Both the position numbers and the translations under genes were made by a program. A stretch of 35,062 nt of DNA, taken from Tyzzerella sp. An114. GTDB lineage: Bacteria > Bacillota > Clostridia > Lachnospirales > Anaerotignaceae. How positions within the stretch are numbered: the stretch's first letter is position 1; every line of letters begins with the position of its first letter. The stretch spans positions 1 through 35,062 of the forward strand of contig NZ_NFLT01000016.1 in assembly GCF_002161055.1 (NCBI RefSeq), in the 5' to 3' direction. Under the pieces are notes generated by a model. The model saw only the letters and a program-made list of their open reading frames with translations. It was not told the origin of the DNA and searched no databases. Below are positions 28,808 through 35,062 of the stretch, one piece after another.

Positions 28808-31252
28808 ATGGCACAGTATGACGGTAGTATAAGAATTGATACAAGGGTAGATACATCAGGTTTCAACACAGGTGTATCTGCTGTTTCAAGAGGTTTTTCG
28901 GCAATAATAAGTGCTGCCTCTGCTGTCGGAATTGCATTAAGTGCAGCTTTTGTTGTAGATAAAATTATTGAGTTTGGAAAAGAAGCTGTTTCTTTGGCAT
29001 CTGATATGCAAGAGGTTCAAAATGTTGTTGAAACAGCTTTTGGAAGTATGTCTTATAAATGTGAAGAATTTGCAAAGACATCTATTGAAACATTGGGTAT
29101 GAGCAAATTGGCGGCTAAACAATTTTCATCTACATACATGGCAATGGGCCGTGGCTCAGGCATGGCTTTAGAGGAAGCTGCTGACATGGCTTTAGGTGCT
29201 ACAAAAAGAATTGGAGATATAGCCTCTTTTTATAACAAATCTTTTGAAGAAGTCGACACAATGCTTAAATCTATATGGACAGGAGAGACAGAAAGTTTAA
29301 AGGAAATAGGCGTTGTTATGACACAGGCAAATCTTCAACAGTTTGCTTACACACAAGGTATAAACAAAAAAATATCCGCTATGACGCAGGCTGAACAAAT
29401 TCAACTAAGATATGCCTATGTAATGGAGCAGACAGCACTTGCAGAGGGTGATTTTGCTAAAACTTCTGACAGTTGGGCAAATCAGACAAGAATATTATCA
29501 GAGCGTTGGAAAGAGTTTTTATCAATTGTGGGAAGCGGACTTATAGAAGTTTTATTGCCTTTTGTAAAGTTTTTAAACAGAATATTAGAAATACTTATAT
29601 TGATAGCTGAGGGAATAGGGTATATTTTCTCTATTATTACAGGTAAAAACCCAAATGATGATACTGACAAACTAGGTCAATCCATAAAGGATTTATCAAA
29701 CTCTGCCGGAAGTGCTGCTGAAAATGAAAATAATTTAGCTGACGGAATTAATTCTGCTGCAAAAGCGGCAAAAAGTGCTCTTGCACAGTTTGACCAATTA
29801 GACGTTTTACAGCGGGATTTAGGTTCTTCTGGTGGTAACGGTAGTGGCAATTTTGATTATGACGGTAATGATTTTGACTTAGATTTTGGTTTTGATGATA
29901 TTGACACAGATTTAGATGAAATAGATTATAAGTTTGATAATTTTTTAATAGGATTAAAAGATAAAATTAAAGAGTTTGAAACTGTTCCTGTGTTTGTGCC
30001 ACAGCCAATATTTGCCCCTTTGCCTGACCCTATTTATAATCCTAATTGGGGATTGGATTTGCCTATAATTTTAGACCCTGTTTTTCAGCCTATACCAAGT
30101 CTTATATATAACCCAAACTGGGGACTAGAGGTGCCAAAGGTAGAAGCTCCAATTTTTCCACCTATACCAATCCCTATATATAACCCAAACTGGGGACTAG
30201 AGGTGCCAAAGGTAGAAGCTCCAATTTTTCCACCTATACCAATCCCAATATATAACCCAGATTGGGGACTAGAGGTGCCAAAGGTAGAAACACCAATTTT
30301 TCCACCTATACCAATCCCAATATATAACCCAGATTGGGGACTTAATAATTCTCTTGCTGCTGAGAGTTTATTGGTATTAACAACTTTAGGTTTGTTAAAC
30401 ACAGGGTTGCAAAATAATTTAATAGCTATGGAATTAAGTTTCCAAAATGCAGCTAAGGTTATAACCGAAGCGATAAATGGTGCTGACACAGCTATAAGTG
30501 CAGCTTTAGGAAATATATCAACTAATGTTTCTACAACAAAAGAAAATATTTCAGGATATTTTGAAAATTTATATATAGCTGTGGTTAATGATATGGAACA
30601 AATGAAAGCCTCTGTAACTACATCTGTATATGAGACCTGTTCAAATATTATGTCGAATATGGGAATTGCCTTGGAAGGAATTGATGAGACCGTTGTAAAT
30701 TGGGTTAATTCAACAGCCTCTAATTTTGTTATATGGGGAACTGGTGTTGTTAATACTGTTTATGAAGCGGCTGTTGGAGTTAGAGATACATTTGTCAGTG
30801 GTTTAAAATCTGCCTGGGAAAGTTTTGTAAGTTTTATAGAGGCTACTGGCGAAAAAGCCGAAAATGTTTGGAGTGAGCATAAAACAGCAATTATAACAGC
30901 TGCTGCTATAACGGGAGCTGTTGCAGTTACTGCTGCTGTTATAGCTTCAGGAGGTTCTCTTTTACCTGCATTAGCTGCCGTTCCTATGCTTGCTGAGGGA
31001 GCTGTTATACCACCAAACCAAGAATTTTTAGCTATTCTGGGTGACCAAAAATCAGGAAGAAATATTGAAACACCTGAAAGTCTTATACGTCAGATTATGA
31101 GAGAGGAAATGGAAGGTTTTATGGGGGTTGGAAGTGATTTTACGGTTGATATGCCTGTATATTTAGACGGAGAGGTTATTTATAGAAATGTGCAGAGGAT
31201 AAGCAGAAGACGTGGAAAAAGCCTTATAACGGGAGGTGTTATTGATGATTAA
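28808..31252 (+). CDS. Tape measure protein with proline-rich tandem repeats
   Basis: This 814-aa tail length protein has the TMP start GSIRIDTRVDTSGFNTGVSA. A conserved region at about 60-220 follows (MGRGSGMALEEAADMALGAT, then WANQTRILSERWKEFLSIVG), with hydrophobic segments at about 250-280 and 695-735. Residues about 395-513 hold five 24-aa proline-rich units (IYNPNWGLEVPKVE, then PIFPPIPIP) in place of the usual coiled coil. The C-terminus ends near MGVGSDFTVDMPVYLDGEVI. AAAGGAGG precedes the ATG. At about 814 aa it predicts a tail somewhat over 100 nm by the usual 0.15 nm per residue rule, if the repeats are extended. Confidence 0.9.
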   Translation: MAQYDGSIRIDTRVDTSGFNTGVSAVSRGFSAIISAASAVGIALSAAFVVDKIIEFGKEAVSLASDMQEVQNVVETAFGSMSYKCEEFAKTSIETLGMSKLAAKQFSSTYMAMGRGSGMALEEAADMALGATKRIGDIASFYNKSFEEVDTMLKSIWTGETESLKEIGVVMTQANLQQFAYTQGINKKISAMTQAEQIQLRYAYVMEQTALAEGDFAKTSDSWANQTRILSERWKEFLSIVGSGLIEVLLPFVKFLNRILEILILIAEGIGYIFSIITGKNPNDDTDKLGQSIKDLSNSAGSAAENENNLADGINSAAKAAKSALAQFDQLDVLQRDLGSSGGNGSGNFDYDGNDFDLDFGFDDIDTDLDEIDYKFDNFLIGLKDKIKEFETVPVFVPQPIFAPLPDPIYNPNWGLDLPIILDPVFQPIPSLIYNPNWGLEVPKVEAPIFPPIPIPIYNPNWGLEVPKVEAPIFPPIPIPIYNPDWGLEVPKVETPIFPPIPIPIYNPDWGLNNSLAAESLLVLTTLGLLNTGLQNNLIAMELSFQNAAKVITEAINGADTAISAALGNISTNVSTTKENISGYFENLYIAVVNDMEQMKASVTTSVYETCSNIMSNMGIALEGIDETVVNWVNSTASNFVIWGTGVVNTVYEAAVGVRDTFVSGLKSAWESFVSFIEATGEKAENVWSEHKTAIITAAAITGAVAVTAAVIASGGSLLPALAAVPMLAEGAVIPPNQEFLAILGDQKSGRNIETPESLIRQIMREEMEGFMGVGSDFTVDMPVYLDGEVIYRNVQRISRRRGKSLITGGVIDD
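30003..30345 (+). repeat. 72-bp tandem repeats inside the tape measure gene
   Basis: The TTGGGGA/CTGGGGA landmark recurs at 30047, 30119, 30191, 30263 and 30335, exactly 72 bp apart. Copies 2 to 4 are nearly identical in DNA, including silent sites, so duplication is recent. The unit encodes 24 aa, keeping frame and changing tail length in fixed steps. Confidence 0.85.
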
Positions 31253-31622
31253 AATTGATGGGGAGATTTATAATGTTCCTGTTATAAATATTAAAAGAAC
31301 AGCTGATTTTTTAGATAAATTCGCAACAAGAGTGGAAAGTGGCGACCTTTATAGAGAGCTTATAGGAGTATATTTTAATTATCAGCTTCAAATAGGCTCA
31401 ACTCTTGATGTTTATGAATATGGTAGGCTGTGGAAAAAACTTACCGAAAAGAAAGAATTTCATGAAGTGACTGTGCCTGACGAAGAAGGAGAGTATACTT
31501 TTACAGCATATTTCGCCTCTATATCTGATGAGCTTAGAAAATGTTGTGGTAAAACTAATTATTGGAAAAACTTGACTGTAAACTTTATAGCAAAGTCGCC
31601 TGTTGGGAGTGATGTAATTTGA
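31245..31622 (+). CDS. Small distal-tail protein (Dit position)
   Basis: The start is the ATG at 31245 after GGGAGGTG, overlapping the tape measure stop by 8 bp; 125 aa. It begins MIKIDGEIYNVPVINIKRTA and includes YRELIGVYFNYQLQIGSTLD, beta-rich. It lies where the distal tail protein is expected, but it is shorter than typical Dit proteins (about 250 aa), so it may be only the hub-ring domain. No specific family is recognised. Confidence 0.65.
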   Translation: MIKIDGEIYNVPVINIKRTADFLDKFATRVESGDLYRELIGVYFNYQLQIGSTLDVYEYGRLWKKLTEKKEFHEVTVPDEEGEYTFTAYFASISDELRKCCGKTNYWKNLTVNFIAKSPVGSDVI

Positions 31623-33295
31623 GTAGTTCGATATCAGTAGCCTTTGGTCTTGTAGATGTATCAGCAAAAGAGGACACAACAGCAGAAATTGATGATAAGC
31701 AAGATTTTATAAACCCTCAAGATTTAGCTCTTGAGGGTGTTTTTGCACCTAAGGTTTGTACATTGGAGAAAGATTACTGGAAACTTGATGGGACATTTAA
31801 AACATTTCCCGATAATCCAGAGGATATAACTTGGGGTGTTTGGAGTAAAAGCATGACATTGGAAAATGGAGCTTTTGAAGTACCACCAGTTCTTGTTTTA
31901 AACTATAAAGAAAATCATAGTAGTATAGGTCTGACATTTGAGTTTAATCCATATGGAAATGATTACTGTAATAATCTAAATATAAAATGGTATAAGGACA
32001 CAAATATTTTATCGGAACAAAATTTTAATCCTGATAATTGGCGTTTTAGCTGTATAAATAAGGTCGAAAACTATAACAAAATTATAATTACATTTAATTC
32101 AATGAACAGAGGATATAGATATTTAAAAATACAAAATATTATGCACGGGGTTGTAAAAACCTTTGATAGTATCGACATTAAAGATGCTAAATTACTTGAG
32201 GAGATAGATTTGACATCTACCCAGTTAAGTATAAATACATTTGATTTTACTGTATATTCTGATAGTGATGATTTTAATATTTTTAACCCTAAAGGTGTTT
32301 ATGATTTATTACAGAAAAAACAGCAGATAAGTGTTGATGGTAGTATAAATGGAAATATCAAAAATTTAGGTACATTTTATCTTGATAAGTGGGAGAGTCA
32401 AGGAAATAGACTTATGAGTATTAAAACTGTGGATGGAATAGGTGTAATGGACGGTACGTATTTTAAGGGAGATATATATTTTGATATTTCGGCTAAAGAT
32501 TTGATTGAAATTATCATGAATGATGCAGGCTTTGGATATTCTTTAGACAACAGTTTAAAGGATATTCAGTTAAGTGGTTGGATACCAAAATGTACACACA
32601 GAGAGGCTTTGCAGCAGGTTGCTTTTGCCATAGGGGGATATGTTGATACAAGTCGAAGTGGAGCAATAGCTATAAGACAACAGCCTGATATTAAAAATAT
32701 GAACCCTGTTGTCATAGATATGAATAGAAAGTTTATAGGTACGAAAGTTAAATTAAAAACCTATGTAACTGGCGTAAGTGTTACGGAGCATAATTATATT
32801 TTAAGTTCTGATGTGAAAGAATTGTTTAATGGTGAATTAGATGTAGGAGATAACATTATATCCTTCTCTTCTCCTTCAGCTGACTTGACTGTTACAGGAG
32901 GTAATATTGTAGAAAAAAGTGCTAATTACTGTATTATTTCGGTTTCTGAAAAAGGTAATGTTATTTTAAGAGGTAAAAATTATGATGATAATACTAAAAT
33001 AATAACTAAAAAAATTGAAAATTTACCTGCTGGAGAAAAGGAAAATATTATTGAGGTTCAAAGTGCAACTCTTGTGACCTCTACAAATAGCTTTAATGTT
33101 GCAGAAAGGTTTTTTAATTATTATCAAAATCGTATTGAGCAAAATATTTCATTTGTAGTTGAAAATGAAACAGTGGGAGCCAGAGCTAGTATTGAAGTTG
33201 AAAAGGGAAATTTTAAAGATACTGTTATAGAAAGATTGGAGACAAATCTAACAGGAGGATTTGTTACAAAGGCGGTGGTTGTAGGTGCTCAGTGA
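31619..33295 (+). CDS. Baseplate/tail-tip hub protein
   Basis: This 558-aa protein begins at a TTG overlapping the previous stop. The middle (LISGWIPKCTHREALQQVAF-like: KDIQLSGWIPKCTHREALQQ, then VAFAIGGYVDTSRSGAIAIR) is typical of Firmicute phage tail proteins of the gp37/minor structural hub type. The N-terminal 220 residues resemble a carbohydrate-binding or galactose-binding fold (NGAFEVPPVLVLNYKENHSS). The order after TMP and Dit supports the hub (Tal-like) role without a peptidase domain. Receptor-binding or structural role: inferred. Confidence 0.75.
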   Translation: MSSSISVAFGLVDVSAKEDTTAEIDDKQDFINPQDLALEGVFAPKVCTLEKDYWKLDGTFKTFPDNPEDITWGVWSKSMTLENGAFEVPPVLVLNYKENHSSIGLTFEFNPYGNDYCNNLNIKWYKDTNILSEQNFNPDNWRFSCINKVENYNKIIITFNSMNRGYRYLKIQNIMHGVVKTFDSIDIKDAKLLEEIDLTSTQLSINTFDFTVYSDSDDFNIFNPKGVYDLLQKKQQISVDGSINGNIKNLGTFYLDKWESQGNRLMSIKTVDGIGVMDGTYFKGDIYFDISAKDLIEIIMNDAGFGYSLDNSLKDIQLSGWIPKCTHREALQQVAFAIGGYVDTSRSGAIAIRQQPDIKNMNPVVIDMNRKFIGTKVKLKTYVTGVSVTEHNYILSSDVKELFNGELDVGDNIISFSSPSADLTVTGGNIVEKSANYCIISVSEKGNVILRGKNYDDNTKIITKKIENLPAGEKENIIEVQSATLVTSTNSFNVAERFFNYYQNRIEQNISFVVENETVGARASIEVEKGNFKDTVIERLETNLTGGFVTKAVVVGAQ

Positions 33296-33680
33296 TTTGA
33301 TTACAGACAGAGGAAATGACGATACATATTATAACTATAATGATTTGAATAGAGTTGAAAAAGCTGTTGAATATATAGCTTCGTTACTAAATGATTGTGG
33401 CTATTACATTACCCTTGAAACGAAAACAGACTGGACTATGAAAGATTTTTCAAATAAAAGTCAAATGAATAGATATATAGGAAATATAAGAGAGTGTATA
33501 AATCAGTTTTGTAAAGTTCCTAGTTCAAAATATGTGCCTACAAGTATTGATGATTTGGATTATATGGGTGCTAATTATATAGAAAAGGTTTTGCAGGACA
33601 TAGAATTTTTTATAGCTAATATGAAAAAAGAATACATATATGCAGGCACATTCAGTGCAGGAGAGGGGGTTGTGTTGTGA
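33285..33680 (+). CDS. Tail-associated protein of unknown function
   Basis: This 131-aa protein starts at a GTG 8 bp before the previous stop. Motifs YNYNDLNRVEKAVEYIASLL and KTDWTMKDFSNKSQMNRYIG, NIRECI recur in Clostridia prophages just after the hub gene, from memory. It ends GTFSAGEGVVL. It is probably a baseplate or tail-fibre adaptor. No enzymatic motif is present. Confidence 0.65.
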   Translation: MLSDLITDRGNDDTYYNYNDLNRVEKAVEYIASLLNDCGYYITLETKTDWTMKDFSNKSQMNRYIGNIRECINQFCKVPSSKYVPTSIDDLDYMGANYIEKVLQDIEFFIANMKKEYIYAGTFSAGEGVVL

Positions 33681-34021
33681 TTGAGATAGAAAACAGAGTT
33701 CCAGAAAATCCTAATATGTTTCAAATAGAGGAACAGCCTGATGGTAAATTTTTAATTACAAGAGATGATACTCCTATTAAAGAAGGTACACCTATAAATC
33801 GTAAAACATTAATGGCAATGCAAGGCTTTATGTCCTCTAATACAATATATGAAAATGGAGTATATATAACCACCACAGAGGAAGGCGGAGTAAATAGAGT
33901 TACTGTTTCTGAAAATGTTATAACATCTGAGTTTACAGGTCCTTCCGGCTCAAAAATAAGAAAGACAACAATAGTTAATACTGATGGAAGTATAACAACT
34001 GTATCAGAGGAGGTAGGTTGA
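33677..34021 (+). CDS. Tail-fibre connector-like protein
   Basis: This 114-aa protein starts ENRVPENPNMFQIEEQPDGK, continues FLITRDDTPIKEGTPINRKT, then LMAMQGF. This pattern recurs at the N-termini of phage tail-fibre proteins in Clostridia. The second half is Ser/Thr/Val beta strand (TVSENVITSEFTGPSGSKIR). The GTG start overlaps the previous stop by 4 bp. It probably joins the baseplate to receptor-binding proteins. Confidence 0.65.
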   Translation: MIEIENRVPENPNMFQIEEQPDGKFLITRDDTPIKEGTPINRKTLMAMQGFMSSNTIYENGVYITTTEEGGVNRVTVSENVITSEFTGPSGSKIRKTTIVNTDGSITTVSEEVG

Positions 34022-34024
34022 TTT

Positions 34025-34396
34025 ATGGATTTAAGCGAATTTTTAGCAGGTATAATGCAGTCGGTTAATAGTACGTTGGGAAAACCAAATTTTAAACCAC
34101 TAGACCAAATTATGACTGGTGGTTATGTTAAATTAATAAAAAGTATACAAAGAGGTTATACAGAAAGCTCAAAGGTTACAATCTCAAATGTAAATCCGGA
34201 TAAATGTATTGTTTTGTTAAATCCAACATCTTATACAACTTATAACACTACGGATTATAGTGGTGGTCAAGACGGTAATTATTATGCATATGGCTGGGCA
34301 TACAATGGTTGGTCTGCTTTGAAAACATTAACTGCTACAAATTTTACTGTTGATTATAATAAACCATATTCGTGGCAAATAATCGAATTTTATTAA
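34025..34396 (+). CDS. Putative receptor-region tail protein
   Basis: This 123-aa protein begins MDLSEFLAGIMQSVNSTLGK, and its C-terminal half is beta-rich and aromatic (YNTTDYSGGQDGNYYAYGWA). This suits a small fibre-tip or carbohydrate-binding protein. It lies between fibre-connector genes. No family is assigned. Confidence 0.6.
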   Translation: MDLSEFLAGIMQSVNSTLGKPNFKPLDQIMTGGYVKLIKSIQRGYTESSKVTISNVNPDKCIVLLNPTSYTTYNTTDYSGGQDGNYYAYGWAYNGWSALKTLTATNFTVDYNKPYSWQIIEFY

Positions 34397-34409
34397 TTGG
34401 AGGGATAAA

Positions 34410-34595
34410 ATGTTTTATTATGCTCAAATAAATGAAGAAAATATTTGTGTTGGTGTTAGTAATTTATCCAGTGAAGTCGTTGCGGACAATATGATAATAA
34501 TTGATACTATGGATACAAATTTGCTTGGAAAAAAATATAATAATGGCAATTGGGAGGCTGTTGAACCTTTAAAAAATAAGTTTGAATCTGAATAA
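34410..34595 (+). CDS. Small XkdW-like tail protein
   Basis: This 61-aa protein reads MFYYAQINEENICVGVSNLS, then TNLLGKKYNNGNWEAVE. The 'Y(A)xI(N/D)exx(V/I)CVGVS' start and 'LLGKKYxNGxW' motif recur in small tail-region proteins of Firmicute prophages. Its role is unknown. A strong GGAGGG precedes the ATG, and a terminator follows. Confidence 0.7.
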   Translation: MFYYAQINEENICVGVSNLSSEVVADNMIIIDTMDTNLLGKKYNNGNWEAVEPLKNKFESE

Positions 34596-34606
34596 TATAT
34601 TATATT

Positions 34607-34630
34607 AAACACAGTTTAGATGTGTTTTTT
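34607..34630 (+). terminator. Terminator within the tail-fibre region
   Basis: AAACACA (34607-34613) pairs with TGTGTTT (34621-34627), loop 7 nt, then a T run to 34630. It is moderate in strength because the stem is mostly A-T. Confidence 0.6.
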
Positions 34631-34633
34631 ATT

Positions 34634-34649
34634 TTGGGACTTTTTTGGA
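34634..34649. repeat. Dispersed 16-bp repeat, copy 2
   Basis: Identical to TTGGGACTTTTTTGGA at 15018-15033 and, like that copy, intergenic and beside a terminator hairpin. Confidence 0.5.
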
Positions 34650-34693
34650 TTTTATTTGTATTAAATTAATTTAATTGAGAGGAGGGAAAAAAT

Positions 34694-35062
34694 ATGGATT
34701 TGTATTTCACTGTAAAAAACACAATTATAGAACCTGTAAATCCACAACCTGTTATTATAGCGGATAGTTATAAATATATAAATGTACACTTTGAATTTAC
34801 AACAGATGAGTGGAATGAAGGCGAAAGGACAGCTTATTTTACAGGTCAACCTATTATATTAAATGATGATAATACTTGTTATTTACCAATTGTACCTAAA
34901 GGTATAATATCCGTTGGTGTTGGTTGTGTAAAGTCTGATGGGGCTGTGTTTTATACTAATAAATTAATGATTAGTATTACTGAGTCAGCAAAGCCAAGAA
35001 GTTTGCAAGCTATTTGTCTTCCGGGAATATATGAGCAAATCATGCAGAAGTTTGCTGAATTA
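34694..35062 (+). CDS. Partial tail-fibre/baseplate protein, cut by the window end
   Basis: An open frame of 123 codons from an ATG after AGGAGGG runs to the end without a stop. The visible part, MDLYFTVKNTIIEPVNPQPV, then YKYINVHFEFTTDEWNEGER, TAYFTGQPIILNDDNTCYLP, is beta-rich. It fits the N-terminal domain of Firmicute phage baseplate-upper or fibre proteins (BppU-like 'FxTxxWxxxxKxAxF' pattern). The rest, and hence any receptor-binding or lytic domain, is outside the window. Confidence 0.7.
   Translation, partial: MDLYFTVKNTIIEPVNPQPVIIADSYKYINVHFEFTTDEWNEGERTAYFTGQPIILNDDNTCYLPIVPKGIISVGVGCVKSDGAVFYTNKLMISITESAKPRSLQAICLPGIYEQIMQKFAEL

Noticed and set aside
30085-30489. Minus-strand frame of 134 codons with Gly-Ile repeats
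   Set aside because: It is the antisense of the proline-rich repeats in the tape measure gene; the repeats keep any frame open.

Overview
The window is AT-rich, tightly packed DNA with strong AAGGAGG-type ribosome binding sites and frequent GTG/TTG starts. This fits a low-GC Firmicute, most likely a Clostridia gut or oral anaerobe; the sequence alone does not give the species. It holds about 6.4 kb of chromosomal or accessory DNA, followed by most of a temperate siphophage prophage that runs off the right edge before the lysis genes. No tRNA, rRNA, CRISPR array or insertion sequence was recognised.

Left accessory region (1-6440). A WYL-domain regulator (57-1028) precedes three co-directional genes. 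These encode an HNH-like domain joined to a glycine-zipper hydrophobic segment (1129-2544), a helical protein of unknown function (2574-3380), and a single-cluster ferredoxin fused to an unrecognised C-terminal region (3416-4441). The combination is not a system I recognise and is the best candidate here for an undescribed, possibly defensive, module. An AlbA/Schlafen-type ATP-binding regulator (4871-6184) follows, with an elaborate promoter-operator and a look-alike terminator hairpin on each side.

Lysogeny module (6440-10700, mostly minus strand). It contains a tyrosine integrase, a long inverted repeat with face-to-face promoters and a probable short RNA, an MqsA/YgiT-like antitoxin with a DUF4258 toxin, a stand-alone HsdR-N-like nuclease, and two XRE repressors. 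The divergent early promoters at 10524-10627 are covered by four copies of an 11-bp palindromic operator.

Early and replication module (10700-17800, plus strand). Small regulators lead into YqaJ exonuclease, a DUF1351 protein and RecT. A DnaD-like initiator follows, with a seven-copy 12-bp iteron array inside its gene and an AT-rich stretch just downstream, which is a likely replication origin. SSB, a MazG-like protein, a YopX protein and a sigma-region-4/ArpU-like late regulator complete the module.

Late module (17750-35062). Between the late regulator and terS lie eight G(G/C)AAC-like motifs spaced 10-11 bp apart, a TATAAT box without a -35, and an intrinsic terminator. This looks like either an activator-dependent, antiterminated late promoter or a packaging site. 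The structural genes follow A118/TP901-1-like order: terS, terL, portal, minor capsid, scaffold, capsid, connectors, tail tube, tail chaperones, tape measure and baseplate/fibre. Two cargo items stand out. The minor capsid protein carries a C-terminal zincin-like HEQLH domain with a small gene directly downstream (toxin-immunity layout). A membrane-protein moron with its own promoter and terminator sits just before the tape-measure gene.
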